Assembly: GCA_030697555.1 (NCBI GenBank)
Contig: JAUYPV010000029.1
Coordinates: 1 to 64,000, forward strand
Reading direction: 5' to 3'
DNA from: Hyphomonadaceae bacterium
GTDB taxonomy: Bacteria > Pseudomonadota > Alphaproteobacteria > Caulobacterales > Hyphomonadaceae
Length of the DNA: 64,000 bases
The position numbers and the translations under genes are program-made. The first letter of the stretch is position 1. The number at the start of each line of letters is the position of its first letter. Under the pieces are notes generated by a model. The model made no database searches, was not told the DNA's origin, and saw only the letters and a list, made by a program, of their open reading frames with translations. This document shows, piece by piece, positions 26,890 through 35,880 of the stretch.

Positions 26890-27795
26890 CTAAGGCCACT
26901 TCACCACGGGCGGCATGGACGACAGGATGCTGGCGACATTGCCGCCGGTCTTGAGCCCGAAAGTGGTGCCGCGATCGTAGAGCAGGTTGAACTCGACATA
27001 CCGGCCACGGCGCACGAGCTGCTCCTCCCGTTCGGCATCCGACCAGCTTTCCGCCATGCGCCGCCGCACGATCTGCGGATAGATGTCCGCGAACGACCTG
27101 CCGACGTCCTGCGTAAAGGCGAAGTCCGCTTCCCAGTCGCCGGTATTATAGCGGTCGTAGAAAATGCCGCCGATGCCGCGAGGCTCGTCGCGATGCGGCA
27201 GGTAGAAGTAGTCATCGCAGTGCTTCTTCATGGCCGCGTAGTCGACACCCGCATGCCTGTCACATGTCAGCTTCAGTGCAGCGTGGAAGTCCTGCGCGTC
27301 CGAAAAATTCTGGTCGCGCTGATAAGCGAGCAGCGGCGTCAGGTCCGCGCCGCCGCCGAACCAGCTCTCCGAGGTGACCAGCATCCGCGTGTTCATGTGA
27401 ACGGCGGGCGCCTTCGGGGAGTGCATGTGCGCGATGAGAGAAATGCCGCTCGCCCAGAACCGTCCGCCCGACTTGTCGGCGCCTGGAATGGTGCGCGCGA
27501 ACTCTGGCGCGAACTCGCCATAGACGCACGACACATGCACGCCGACCTTTTCGAACAATCGGCCGCGCAGCACCGCCATCGTTCCGCCGCCGAGATCCTG
27601 GCTGCCATCGCCGCGTTGCCAGGGAGTTTTTTCGAATCGTCCCGCCGCGCCCTTGAACAGCGGCAGCGACGCTGCGTCCTCGAGCGCCTCGAAGCGCGCG
27701 ATCAGATCGGTCTGCAGAGTTTCGAACCATGCCTTCGCCCGAGCCTTGCGGTCTTCGAGGTTGGAGGCTTCGTGCGCAGGTTGTGGCTGTCCCAT
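26890..27795 (-). CDS. hemF: Coproporphyrinogen III oxidase, aerobic
   Basis: 301 residues from ATG 27795, the normal length for HemF. Conserved blocks include GGGTMAVLRG, HMNTRMLVTSESWFGGGADLTPL, YFYLPHRDEPRGIGGIFYD and RGRYVEFNLLYDRGTTFGL. The enzyme converts coproporphyrinogen III to protoporphyrinogen IX using oxygen, in the cytoplasm, one of the last steps of heme synthesis. An upstream in-frame ATG at 27879 would add an Arg-rich leader and is unlikely. Confidence 0.97.
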   Translation of the reverse strand: MGQPQPAHEASNLEDRKARAKAWFETLQTDLIARFEALEDAASLPLFKGAAGRFEKTPWQRGDGSQDLGGGTMAVLRGRLFEKVGVHVSCVYGEFAPEFARTIPGADKSGGRFWASGISLIAHMHSPKAPAVHMNTRMLVTSESWFGGGADLTPLLAYQRDQNFSDAQDFHAALKLTCDRHAGVDYAAMKKHCDDYFYLPHRDEPRGIGGIFYDRYNTGDWEADFAFTQDVGRSFADIYPQIVRRRMAESWSDAEREEQLVRRGRYVEFNLLYDRGTTFGLKTGGNVASILSSMPPVVKWP

Positions 27796-27975
27796 GGGGC
27801 TTTGGTAACCAGAGGTTGGCGTGCGCGTCCAGTTGCCCGAGCGCCGCGAGGGCAGGGCGCGCCGGGTGGAACCGGACAAATCTCTTCCCAGACGCCTTGA
27901 AACCTGCCTAGTTTCTGGGCCGGACGGCTAGCGGCGGCAATCGCGCAGTCGCAAACATACTTGGGGAAGCAAGAT

Positions 27976-28293
27976 ATGATCAGGATCCTGATGGGAGCGG
28001 CTGCCGCGGCATTGCTTGCTTCAGCTTGTGGTGCAGTCGGCGGCGACAAGGCTGCCTTCGTGAATGGCTGCGTGAAGGAAGGCGAGGACAAAAAGACCTG
28101 CGATTGCGTTGCGACCGAGTTCGAGAAGTCGATCGACAAGGACGCGTTCCACGCCATGGCTCTCCAGGCCCAGGGCAAGACCGAGGAAGCCGACAAGATC
28201 ATGAACGCGCTTCCGATGGACAAGCAGATCGCGATGGCTACCGTCGCCATGGGCGCGATGATGAAGTGCGCCGCCGGCGCCGCGCCAACCTGA
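27976..28293 (+). CDS. Small cysteine-rich lipoprotein, copy 1
   Basis: 105 residues: signal MIRILMGAAAAALLASACG with a probable lipidated Cys18 (ALLASAC; the residue at -3 is Ala rather than Leu, so lipidation is likely but not certain). The mature part has the pattern Cys-x9-Cys-x-Cys (CVKEGEDKKTCDC) followed by a helical stretch and a last Cys near the C-terminus (MMKCAAG). The second copy downstream has the identical spacing. Function is unknown; two disulfides or a small metal site are possible. Confidence 0.72.
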   Translation: MIRILMGAAAAALLASACGAVGGDKAAFVNGCVKEGEDKKTCDCVATEFEKSIDKDAFHAMALQAQGKTEEADKIMNALPMDKQIAMATVAMGAMMKCAAGAAPT

Positions 28294-28319
28294 TCGCGGG
28301 CCGAATCTGAGTTTGCAGG

Positions 28320-28355
28320 ACGCCCTGGAGGCTTTGCTTCCGGGGCGTTGTGTTG
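28320..28355 (+). terminator. Strong hairpin between the lipoprotein genes
   Basis: A 13-base-pair stem (28320-28332 with 28336-28348, two G-U pairs) closed by a UUU loop lies 27 bases after the first lipoprotein stop and is followed by a weak U-rich run (TGTGTTG). It is the best intrinsic terminator candidate in the plus strand of this window. Confidence 0.6.
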
Positions 28356-28390
28356 AGTCAAAGCGCCCACGCGGCTAGAACGGTTTGGTC

Positions 28391-28711
28391 ATGTCCCGCT
28401 GGATGCTCGCCGCAACTGCCTTTGTCCTGCTGGCCGCTTGCGACCAGAACGGACCCGGCCGCACGGCCATCGCCAACCGCTGCGTCGCGGGCGGCGAGGC
28501 GGCTGAAATCTGCAAATGCCTGGCCGACGCCTCATCCAACAAACTCGAGCCCGACCTGTTCCAGGTCGTCGTGCTCGGCGCGCAGGGCGAGGAAGCGCAG
28601 ACCGAAAAGCTTGTGAAAGAGCTGCCGCCCGAGAGCCAGGCCAAGTTCAGCTCGACGATGCGCGACATCATCCAGGGCTGCGGCGCCGAAGGGTATGTTG
28701 CAGCCAACTAG
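28391..28711 (+). CDS. Small cysteine-rich lipoprotein, copy 2
   Basis: 106 residues from ATG 28391 (a TTG six bases earlier is possible). The signal MSRWMLAATAFVLLAACDQN has a good lipobox (LLAAC). The mature part repeats the Cys-x9-Cys-x-Cys motif (CVAGGEAAEICKC) and ends with QGCGAEG, so it is a diverged duplicate of the previous gene. Lipidation would be done by the Lgt encoded at 56640-57560. Its stop overlaps the trmL gene convergently. Confidence 0.72.
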   Translation: MSRWMLAATAFVLLAACDQNGPGRTAIANRCVAGGEAAEICKCLADASSNKLEPDLFQVVVLGAQGEEAQTEKLVKELPPESQAKFSSTMRDIIQGCGAEGYVAAN

Positions 28712-29169
28712 GCCAGCGGGAGCTGCCCAGTCTGGCGCAGCGCCTCCCACAACGCGATTCCTGCCGCCATCGCTACGTTGAACGATCTCGCCTCCGGCCT
28801 GAGCGGTATTCGAACGATGGCGTCCGCTGCGGCGTGGATCTCTTCCGGCGCACCTGCCGACTCCCGGCCGAAGAGCAGGCAATCGTCGGGCCGGAAGGCA
28901 AAGTTTCCAAGGTTCTGGTCGCCACGCGTCGAAAACAGAACGAGCCGCCCGCCCACGGTTCGATGCGAATCGAGGAAGGAAGCCCATCCGTCGTGACGCA
29001 AAACGACGGCCTTTTCGGCGTAGTCTAGGGCCGCCCGGCGCAGCGCCTTACCCGTTAACGGGAAGCCGCAAGGCTCGATAAGATCGACTGCGACGCCAAG
29101 GCACGCCGCTAAACGGAGATTTGCCCCAAGATTCTGGGGGATGTCCGGTTGATACAGCGCGAGTCGCAC
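28708..29169 (-). CDS. trmL: tRNA (cytidine(34)-2'-O)-methyltransferase
   Basis: About 153 residues from GTG 29169, which gives the family N-terminus RLALYQPDIPQN; ATG at 29220 would add 17 residues. Neither start has a clear ribosome site. The SPOUT knot is visible in PDDCLLFGRESAGAP and IPLRPEARSFNVAMAAGIALWEAL. TrmL methylates the ribose of the wobble base of tRNA-Leu isoacceptors. It is divergent from petABC with about 110 bases between starts. Confidence 0.9.
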   Translation of the reverse strand: MRLALYQPDIPQNLGANLRLAACLGVAVDLIEPCGFPLTGKALRRAALDYAEKAVVLRHDGWASFLDSHRTVGGRLVLFSTRGDQNLGNFAFRPDDCLLFGRESAGAPEEIHAAADAIVRIPLRPEARSFNVAMAAGIALWEALRQTGQLPLA

Positions 29170-29282
29170 TTTAGACGGGTCCGGCAAAACGAGGGGCTTT
29201 CTAGCGACATCGCGCCACATGCGGGGTTCCGCACAGGCCGGTAATAAGGCGTCCTAAGCCTCGGATACCATAGGAGACTCGT

Positions 29283-29864
29283 GTGTCGGAACACGGTTCG
29301 AATGCGACCACGGCAAATGGCGCGCACGCCGGTGAGACCCGACGCGACTTCATCCATATTGCGGCCGCCACGGTCGCCGCAGGCGGCGTCGCCGCCGTAG
29401 CCTGGCCCTTCATCCAGCAGCTCGCCCCCGCTGCCGACACGCGCGCCCTGTCGAGCTCCGAAGTCGACATCTCCAAGGTTCCGGAAGGCGGCGAGATCCG
29501 CGTGCTGATCGGCGGCATGCCGTTCTTTATCCGTCACCGCACCGCCGCCGAGATCGCCTCGGCCAAGGCGGGTGACACTGCCCAGCTTCGCGATCCGGCG
29601 ACCGATGCGTCGCGCCTCCGTCCCAAGAAAGACGGCACGCTCAATCCGCCCATCCTGATCACCTCGGGCACCTGCACCCACCTCGGCTGCGTTCCGGTAG
29701 GCCCCTCGCAAGGCACGGTCGGGGAGTTCGGCGGGTGGTACTGCCCGTGCCATGGCTCACACTACGATACGTCGGGCCGCATCCGGAAAGGTCCGGCGCC
29801 GTCGAACCTGCCAATACCTACGTACGAGTACGTGAGCGACACGCTCGTCAAGATTTCGCTCTAG
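29283..29864 (+). CDS. petA: Ubiquinol-cytochrome c reductase, Rieske subunit
   Basis: 193 residues from GTG 29283, preceded by AGGAGA. The N-terminus has a Tat-type motif (TRRDF) and one membrane helix; the [2Fe-2S] cluster ligands are in CTHLGC (131-136) and CPCHGSH (154-160), each with a Cys and a His. The protein carries electrons from ubiquinol to cytochrome c1 in the bc1 complex at the periplasmic side. It is the first gene of petABC and is 12 bases before cytochrome b. Confidence 0.97.
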   Translation: MSEHGSNATTANGAHAGETRRDFIHIAAATVAAGGVAAVAWPFIQQLAPAADTRALSSSEVDISKVPEGGEIRVLIGGMPFFIRHRTAAEIASAKAGDTAQLRDPATDASRLRPKKDGTLNPPILITSGTCTHLGCVPVGPSQGTVGEFGGWYCPCHGSHYDTSGRIRKGPAPSNLPIPTYEYVSDTLVKISL

Positions 29865-29876
29865 GGGGATACACAC

Positions 29877-31340
29877 TTGAGCGGACCGTCGACATACGAA
29901 CCGAAGACCGGCTTCACCAAGTGGCTGGACACACGCTTGCCCATCGTGCGGCTCGCGTACGACAGCTTCATCGATTTCCCGACGCCGAAGAACCTCAACT
30001 ACTGGTGGACGTTCGGCGGCATCCTCGCCGTCTGCCTCGTCATCCAGATCGTAACCGGCATCGTGCTGGCGATGCACTATATCGCCTCGACCAAGGACGC
30101 CTTTGCCTCGGTCGAACGCATCATGCGCGATATCGACTATGGCTGGCTGATCCGGAACATCCACGCCACGGGCGCCTCGATGTTCTTCCTCGCCGTCTAC
30201 ATCCCCATGTTCCGCGGCATGTACTACGGCTCGTACAAGCAACCGCGTGAGATGCTCTGGATCCTTGGCGTGGTGATTTACGGCCTGATGATGGCGACGG
30301 CGTTCATGGGCTATGTGCTGCCCTGGGGCCAGATGTCGTTCCACGGCTCGGCCGTCATCACAAACCTGATCGGCGCGATCCCGCTGGTCGGCCCGACCAT
30401 CAAGACCTACCTGATGGGTGGCCCGGCGATCGGCGATGCGACCCTCAACCGCTTCTTCTCGCTGCACTACCTGCTGCCGTTTGTGATCGCGGGCGTCGTG
30501 ATCCTGCACATCTGGGCGCTGCACGTGCCCGGCAATGGCAACCCGACCGGCGTGTCGGTGAAGGACGCCAAGAAAGACACCGTTCCGTTCCATCCGTACT
30601 ACACGGTGAAGGACGGCTTCGCGATCGTCGTCTTCCTGATCGTGTTCGCGGCCTTCGTATTCTACTTCCCGAACGCGCTCGGCCACGCCGACAACTCGAT
30701 CGAGGCGAACCCGCTGCAAACACCGGCGCACATCGTGCCCGAGTGGTATCTGCTGCCGTTCTACGCGATCCTGCGCGCCATCACGTTCGACATCGGACCG
30801 ATCCCGGCGAAGCTGATCGGCGTCGCGCTGATGTTCGGCTCGATCCTGATCCTGTTCGTGCTGCCCTGGCTGGATACGTCCAAGGTCCGCTCGATGCGCT
30901 ACCGCCCATTCGCGCGACAGATGTTCCTCGGATTCGTGATCGCCAGCATCGGCCTCGGCTTCTGCGGCGCCAACGATCCGGACACCCTCATCTTCAAGTT
31001 CCGCGAAGACAAACTCTCGCTCAACTACACGGCCACGACCGGCGCCACGACGAGCGAGATTTTCGACGACTTCGCCGCCGCGCAGGCCAAACTGCAATCG
31101 CTGCCGCCGACCGCGGGAGGGGCGATCGAGATTTCCAAGTCCGGCTTCAAGTGGCTGTGGCTGTCGCAGATCCTGAGTGCGTACTACTTCCTGTATTTCC
31201 TGGTGATCCTGCCGGTGCTCGGCGTGATCGAGAAACCGAAGCCTAGACCGGCTTCAATCGCCGACAGCGTGCGCAAGAAGCACGGCTCGAAGGCCAAGAC
31301 TGCACCCGCCGGCGCCGCCGCGCCGCAGGCCGCAGAGTAG
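29877..31340 (+). CDS. petB: Cytochrome b of the bc1 complex
   Basis: 487 residues from TTG 29877, which follows a GGGGA ribosome site. Eight membrane helices, the heme-ligand His residues in [21 protein letters not shown] and the fourth helix ([20 protein letters not shown]), and the Qo-site PEWY motif ([10 protein letters not shown]). The protein is longer than its relatives: after GANDPD (about residue 363) there are about 40 extra residues before the last helix, and the C-terminal tail is Ala/Pro/Lys-rich. The extra loop should be extramembrane. Confidence 0.95.
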   Translation: MSGPSTYEPKTGFTKWLDTRLPIVRLAYDSFIDFPTPKNLNYWWTFGGILAVCLVIQIVTGIVLAMHYIASTKDAFASVERIMRDIDYGWLIRNIHATGASMFFLAVYIPMFRGMYYGSYKQPREMLWILGVVIYGLMMATAFMGYVLPWGQMSFHGSAVITNLIGAIPLVGPTIKTYLMGGPAIGDATLNRFFSLHYLLPFVIAGVVILHIWALHVPGNGNPTGVSVKDAKKDTVPFHPYYTVKDGFAIVVFLIVFAAFVFYFPNALGHADNSIEANPLQTPAHIVPEWYLLPFYAILRAITFDIGPIPAKLIGVALMFGSILILFVLPWLDTSKVRSMRYRPFARQMFLGFVIASIGLGFCGANDPDTLIFKFREDKLSLNYTATTGATTSEIFDDFAAAQAKLQSLPPTAGGAIEISKSGFKWLWLSQILSAYYFLYFLVILPVLGVIEKPKPRPASIADSVRKKHGSKAKTAPAGAAAPQAAE

Positions 31341-31351
31341 GGGAGAGCCAG

Positions 31352-32254
31352 ATGCGTCTGAACAAACTCGCTCTCGCAGCCCTCACCGCCCTCGCGGTTG
31401 GCGCCGCAGCCCTTCCAGTCATCGCGCAGGAGCACGCTGCTCCGGCGGCGGGTGGCGAACAGCATGCCGCTGGCGGCCATGAGCTCCTGGCGCCCACAGG
31501 CGGCTGGAGCCATGAAGGCTATTTCGGCAGCTACGATACCAATTCCGTGCAGCGCGGCGCCAAGGTCTATCGCGAGGTCTGCTCGTCCTGCCACGGCCTC
31601 AAGCTGCTGTCGTTCCGCAACCTCGGTGAGCCTGGCGGTCCGTTCTACGAAGCTCGCTGGCCCAACCCGAATGACAATCTTGTCGTCAAGGAAATCGCCG
31701 CGATGTTCCAGATCGACGGCGTCGATCCGGACTCGGGCGATCCGGGCAAGTTCCCGGGCAAGACGTCTGACCGTTTCCCCAATCCCTATCCGAACGACAT
31801 CTACGCCCGCGTCGTGAACGGCGGCGCCCTGCCTCCGGATCTGTCGGTCATGGCCAAGGCGCGCCATGGCGGTGCCGGCTACATCTACTCGCTGATGCTC
31901 GGCTTCGTGCCGCCGCCGGCGGGACTGACGGTTGCTCCGGGCCAGCACTACAACGCCTACTTCGCTGGCGACACGGCCTCGTCCTGGTCGGGCGATCCGC
32001 GCCACAAGCCCCCGGGCGGCTTCTTGGCCATGGCGCCGCCACTGGCGACTGACGGCCTCGTCACCTTCGACGATGGCACGCCGTCGACGAAGGAGCAGAT
32101 GGCGCGCGATGTCGCGACCTTTCTCGCCTGGGCGTCGGATCCGAAGATGGAAACGCGCAAGAAGATGGGCGTGTCCGTTCTCGCCTATCTCGCCATCCTC
32201 GCGCTTCTGGCGTTCGTCTCGTATCGCCGCATCTGGCGAAACGTCGAGCACTAG
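31352..32254 (+). CDS. petC: Cytochrome c1 of the bc1 complex
   Basis: 300 residues. A cleaved signal peptide of about 26 residues (ends VIAQ), an Ala/Gly/His-rich linker, the heme-binding CSSCH (77-81), the axial-Met region MAPPLATDGLVTFDDG, and a C-terminal anchor helix (VLAYLAILALLAFVSY). It accepts electrons from the Rieske protein and passes them to soluble cytochrome c. Start ATG follows GGGGAGA. It completes the petABC operon; palindromic repeats lie right after it. Confidence 0.96.
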   Translation: MRLNKLALAALTALAVGAAALPVIAQEHAAPAAGGEQHAAGGHELLAPTGGWSHEGYFGSYDTNSVQRGAKVYREVCSSCHGLKLLSFRNLGEPGGPFYEARWPNPNDNLVVKEIAAMFQIDGVDPDSGDPGKFPGKTSDRFPNPYPNDIYARVVNGGALPPDLSVMAKARHGGAGYIYSLMLGFVPPPAGLTVAPGQHYNAYFAGDTASSWSGDPRHKPPGGFLAMAPPLATDGLVTFDDGTPSTKEQMARDVATFLAWASDPKMETRKKMGVSVLAYLAILALLAFVSYRRIWRNVEH

Positions 32255-32270
32255 CATCCAGCCAGCCGCG

Positions 32271-32446
32271 TCATCCCGTCGCGACCTGGTCGCGGCGGAA
32301 TGAGCCGGGCCTGGCGTTCAATCCCCAGTCTTGGCTTTCCAGGTCTTGGCCTCCAAGTCTTGGCTCCAGAGCCAGCCATGATACGCCGCAAGGCGTATAC
32401 CGGGATCCGTTGCAGCCGTCGGGCTGTCGGTCTGCGCGGATCCCGG
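32271..32446. repeat. Cluster of palindromes and a short tandem repeat after petC
   Basis: Within 176 bases lie a near-perfect 33-base palindrome (32271-32303, outer arms TCATCCCG and CGGAATGA, inner CGCGACC/GGTCGCG), a 13-14-base tandem repeat with the core AGTCTTGGCT present three times (32325-32370), a seven-base stem ATACGCC/GGCGTAT (32381-32398), and a ten-base stem CCGGGATCCG/CGGATCCCGG (arms 32400-32409 and 32437-32446). The layout resembles REP-type intergenic elements. It may end or stabilise the petABC transcript; no T-run follows. Confidence 0.55.
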
Positions 32447-32468
32447 TTTACGGCCACCCAGGCGATGC

Positions 32469-32972
32469 GTGACGATGCAGCTTCCTTCCGGTTTCACTTT
32501 GCGGCTGGCGCGCGAGGACGAGGCAGGTCTCCTGCTCGACGTGATGCTGCGCTGCTGGACGGGAACCGTCGCGCCCAACTCCACCGCCTATCATGAGACC
32601 GAAGAGACAATCGCACGCCAGCTCCAGCGCGGCGGGGCCGCGATCGCGTTCGAGGGCGACAGGCCGGTCGGGGCGGGGCGCTTCTATCCCGTTCCCGGCC
32701 CTGCGGACGATCCGCAGGAATGGGTCGAGATCAAGCGCGTTGGCGTGCTTCGGGAGTATCGCAAGCACGGCCTCGGCGCTCCCCTAGTGGTCGCGCTGGA
32801 AGACGAAGCGCGGCAAAGGGGCTTTCCGGGCGCCCAGCTCGGCGTTCGCCACGATCAGCCGCGCCTTATCGCATTCTGGGCCTCGCTCGGGTATGCGCCG
32901 GCGAGCGACGTCCAGATGCACATCGTCAACCCGCTGACGCCGCCGCCTACGACAATGCGGAAGCGCTTCTAG
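32469..32972 (+). CDS. GNAT family N-acetyltransferase
   Basis: 167 residues from GTG 32469 (ATG 32475 is also possible). Acetyl-CoA motif VEIKRVGVLREYRKHGLGAPLV (Arg-x-x-Gly-x-Gly/Ala) and the end PRLIAFWASLGY fit the ElaA/PhnO-like subgroup. No target can be named. It stands alone between petABC and the MTA phosphorylase. Start sites lack a strong ribosome site. Confidence 0.85.
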   Translation: MTMQLPSGFTLRLAREDEAGLLLDVMLRCWTGTVAPNSTAYHETEETIARQLQRGGAAIAFEGDRPVGAGRFYPVPGPADDPQEWVEIKRVGVLREYRKHGLGAPLVVALEDEARQRGFPGAQLGVRHDQPRLIAFWASLGYAPASDVQMHIVNPLTPPPTTMRKRF

Positions 32973-33042
32973 GCTGTCCGGACCAGGCCGGGTTGCCATT
33001 GCCGCGCTCTGCGGGTTCAGTCGGTCCGGCGAGGGGAGACAC

Positions 33043-33918
33043 ATGCCCAACTGGGTGCTCGGCATCATCGGCGGATCGGGACTGTACCAGATTGGCGGGC
33101 TGGAAGGCGGCCGGTGGGAGAAGGTCGCATCGCCCTGGGGCGAGCCGTCGGACGAGATTTTCCGCGCGAGCTTCGCAGGCGTGGACCTCGTCTTCCTGCC
33201 ACGCCACGGACGCCTGCACCGCATCAGCCCGAGCCATCTCAACTATCGCGCCAATATCGACGCCCTGAAGCGCGCGGGATGCACCGACCTGCTGTCGATT
33301 TCCGCCTGCGGTTCGCTTAAGGAACACATCGCGCCCGGCGATTTCGTCGCCGTCGACCAGTTCATCGATCGTACGTCAGGCCGGCAGAACAGCTTCTTCG
33401 GCGAGGGTATCGTTGCCCACGTATCGCTGGCCCATCCCGTTTCGTCGCGCCTTGCGGGCATCGCCGCCGACGAGTCCGAGGCGCTGGGCGTCAAGACGCA
33501 TCGCGGTGGAACCTATATCACCATCGAAGGCCCGCAGTTCTCGTCGCTGGCGGAATCGAAGCTCTACCGGTCCTGGGGTTGCGACGTCATCGGCATGACC
33601 AACATGCCTGAGGCCCGGCTCGCTCGCGAGGCCGAGCTTCCCTACGCCACGGTGGCCATGGTGACCGACTATGACTGCTGGCACGAGGAGCATGACGCCG
33701 TCTCCGTCACGGACGTGCTCAAGGTGCTTCATGCCAACGCTGACCGGGCAGGCAATCTCGTGAAGCGCATCGCCGCGCGGCTTTCCAGGGCGCCCCGCAC
33801 GCCCGATCCGGACGGCATCGATACCTGCCTCGACCATGCGCTTATCACCGCTCCCTCGGCGCGCGATCCGGCTCTTGTCGCAAGGCTGGACGCGGTGGCC
33901 GGAAGAGTGCTCAGGTAG
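33043..33918 (+). CDS. mtnP: S-methyl-5'-thioadenosine phosphorylase
   Basis: 291 residues with the phosphate-binding GGSGLY, the HGRLHRISPSHLNYRANI segment, and TNMPEARLAREAE with its purine-site Asp/Glu. The enzyme splits methylthioadenosine, a polyamine and SAM by-product, to adenine and methylthioribose-1-phosphate. ATG at 33043 follows GAGGGG. It heads a plus-strand run ending with apt, whose enzyme can reuse the released adenine, so the two form a salvage pair. Confidence 0.95.
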   Translation: MPNWVLGIIGGSGLYQIGGLEGGRWEKVASPWGEPSDEIFRASFAGVDLVFLPRHGRLHRISPSHLNYRANIDALKRAGCTDLLSISACGSLKEHIAPGDFVAVDQFIDRTSGRQNSFFGEGIVAHVSLAHPVSSRLAGIAADESEALGVKTHRGGTYITIEGPQFSSLAESKLYRSWGCDVIGMTNMPEARLAREAELPYATVAMVTDYDCWHEEHDAVSVTDVLKVLHANADRAGNLVKRIAARLSRAPRTPDPDGIDTCLDHALITAPSARDPALVARLDAVAGRVLR

Positions 33919-33941
33919 GCTGGACCGCCTGACGGAGCGCC

Positions 33942-34574
33942 ATGTTTCCCGACAACTTTATTGCCTTCATCGGGATCACGACGCTGGTGTCTCTCGCGCC
34001 CGGCGCCAATACCATGTTTGTCATGTCGCAAGCCGCCCTGCGAGGCCGCCGCGCCGGCATCATGGCCGGCCTTGGCATCGAGACCGCGAACGTCATCTAT
34101 TTCCTGCTGGTCGCCTTCGGCCTTGCGACCGTGGTGGCGACGTCCGAGCTGATTTTCGACATGCTGAAGTGGGGCGGGGCGCTCTACCTCGCAGTCATCG
34201 GCGTGCTGGCTTTCGGCCGGTCCTTCCGCGTCGGACAGCCCGCGCCGGTGGCGGAAGTGCCTGCGGTCCGATCGAGCCACGGCGCCTTCCTCGACGGGCT
34301 GATGATCGCGATGGGCAACCCCAAGACGATCATCTGGTTCCTCACCCTGCTGCCCCAGTTCATCAACAAGGAGCGCGATGTCTTCGCGCAGACAATGACC
34401 ATTGCCGTCGTTGGCACCATCATCGATGTCGCGGTGCAATGGCTCTACGTTTACGCGGGCGGGGCTCTCTCGCGTTTCATGGCGCAGCCTAATATCCGGG
34501 CATGGTTCGAGCGCGGGATGGGGGCCATTTTCATGGGACTCGCGCTGGTGGTTGCGCTATCTCACCGCTTCTGA
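33942..34574 (+). CDS. LysE family translocator
   Basis: 210 residues, about six helices. The family signature GITTLVSLAPGANTMFVMSQAALRG sits at the N-terminus. Known relatives export basic or neutral amino acids (LysE, RhtB); the substrate here is unknown. It lies between mtnP and the GST gene with 23 and 16 base gaps, so they may share a transcript, though a metabolic link is not evident. Confidence 0.9.
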   Translation: MFPDNFIAFIGITTLVSLAPGANTMFVMSQAALRGRRAGIMAGLGIETANVIYFLLVAFGLATVVATSELIFDMLKWGGALYLAVIGVLAFGRSFRVGQPAPVAEVPAVRSSHGAFLDGLMIAMGNPKTIIWFLTLLPQFINKERDVFAQTMTIAVVGTIIDVAVQWLYVYAGGALSRFMAQPNIRAWFERGMGAIFMGLALVVALSHRF

Positions 34575-34590
34575 GGAAGGATCGAGTTTC

Positions 34591-35235
34591 ATGCCCCAGC
34601 CTGTGCTGCATATCGGCGACAAGAACTATTCGTCGTGGTCGATGCGGCCGTGGCTTGCGCTGAAGCATGGCGGCATCGCATTCGAGGAGAAGCTGCACTC
34701 GCTGCCGGAGATTGGCGGCAAGCCGGCCTTCGGCTCGATCTCACCCAACGCCCGTGTGCCGGCGCTGGATGTGGACGGCGTCACCATCGCCGAGAGCCTC
34801 GCCATCTGTGAATGGGCGGCCGAGCAGCAGCCCTCGCTGTGGCCGAAGGATTCGACCTCGCGGGCGCTGGCGCGCGCCGCCGCCGCCATTATGCACTCCG
34901 GCTTTCCGAATCTGCGTAACGATGCGCCGATGAATATCCGCCGCCGCACCGATGCCGGCCGCATGACGCCCGATGGCCTCGCCGACGCCGCCAGGGTCGA
35001 CGAACTCTGGCGGGAGTGGATGAAACGATCGGGCGGGCCCTTTCTGTTCGGCCAGTGGTCGGTTGCCGATGCGATGTACGCACCCGTGGTGACCCGTTTC
35101 ATCACCTACTCGATTCCCCGCTCGCCCGAGGCCGACGCCTATATCCAGAGGATGATTGTCGAGCCGCATATGGCGGCGTGGATTGCAGCGGCGGGCAAGG
35201 AAACCCGCCAGCTTCCGCGATCCGACATTGCCTAG
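34591..35235 (+). CDS. Glutathione S-transferase family protein
   Basis: 214 residues from ATG 34591, preceded by GAGGAAGG. N-terminal thioredoxin-like domain (HIGDKNYSSWSMRPWLAL, with SerTrpSer at the catalytic position), NARVPALDVDGVTIAESLAI with the conserved Ser that binds glutathione, and an all-helix C-terminal domain. Role probably glutathione conjugation or reduction; substrate unknown. One of two GST-type genes in the window; they are not close paralogues. Confidence 0.88.
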   Translation: MPQPVLHIGDKNYSSWSMRPWLALKHGGIAFEEKLHSLPEIGGKPAFGSISPNARVPALDVDGVTIAESLAICEWAAEQQPSLWPKDSTSRALARAAAAIMHSGFPNLRNDAPMNIRRRTDAGRMTPDGLADAARVDELWREWMKRSGGPFLFGQWSVADAMYAPVVTRFITYSIPRSPEADAYIQRMIVEPHMAAWIAAAGKETRQLPRSDIA

Positions 35236-35277
35236 TCACAGACGCGCGGCAAGGATGCGCCCAATGGAAACCGCCCA

Positions 35278-35805
35278 ATGGAACTGAAAGACACCATCCG
35301 CACGATCCCGGACTTCCCGAAGAAGGGGATCATGTTCCGGGACGTCACCACGCTGATGAACAATCCGCGCGCCTTTCGGCAGGCTGTGGATGAACTGGTG
35401 CAGCCGTGGGCTGGCTCCAAGATCGACAAGGTCGCCGGGATCGAGGCACGGGGCTTCATCCTCGGGGGCGCGGTGGCGCACCAGCTTTCGGCCGGCTTCG
35501 TGCCCCTGCGCAAGAAGGGGAAGCTGCCCCACAGCGTCCTCACCGAAAGCTACGAACTGGAATACGGCGCCGATGCCATGGAGATGCATACAGACGCCAT
35601 CATCCCCGGCGAGCGCGTCCTGCTGGTCGACGACCTGATCGCCACGGGCGGAACCGCCATGGCCGCGCTGAAACTCCTCAGGAAAGCCGGGGCCAAGATC
35701 GCCGGGGCGGCCTTCCTGGTCTGCTTGCCCGAACTGCAGGGCGACACAAAGCTCACGAATTCCGGGGTTGAAGTGTCTTATCTGGTCTGGTTCGCCGGGC
35801 ATTAA
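35278..35805 (+). CDS. apt: Adenine phosphoribosyltransferase
   Basis: 175 residues with the PRPP-binding motif [16 protein letters not shown] and the adenine-side segment [14 protein letters not shown]; the start [18 protein letters not shown] is typical. It makes AMP from adenine and PRPP in the cytoplasm. It is 42 bases after the GST gene. Together with mtnP 2 kb upstream it recovers the adenine of methylthioadenosine. Confidence 0.95.
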   Translation: MELKDTIRTIPDFPKKGIMFRDVTTLMNNPRAFRQAVDELVQPWAGSKIDKVAGIEARGFILGGAVAHQLSAGFVPLRKKGKLPHSVLTESYELEYGADAMEMHTDAIIPGERVLLVDDLIATGGTAMAALKLLRKAGAKIAGAAFLVCLPELQGDTKLTNSGVEVSYLVWFAGH

Positions 35806-35825
35806 CCCTCGGAAATCCACAACCA

Positions 35826-35855
35826 TTGACCCAGGGTGGCCGGACCGCCACCTAT
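35826..35855 (+). promoter_or_regulatory. Possible sigma-70-type promoter of the ClpP-like gene
   Basis: TTGACC (35826-35831) and ACCTAT (35850-35855) are 18 bases apart, and the start codon follows 25 bases later. The -10 match is weak, and the sequence lies in a short gap after apt, so read-through is also possible. Confidence 0.35.
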
Positions 35856-35880
35856 AGCGCTTGGGATTACCGGAGCCTCT

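Noticed and set aside
32325-32370. CRISPR-like repeats in AGTCTTGGCT copies
   Set aside because: Only three units of 13-14 bases, directly abutting, with no spacers and no cas genes in the window.
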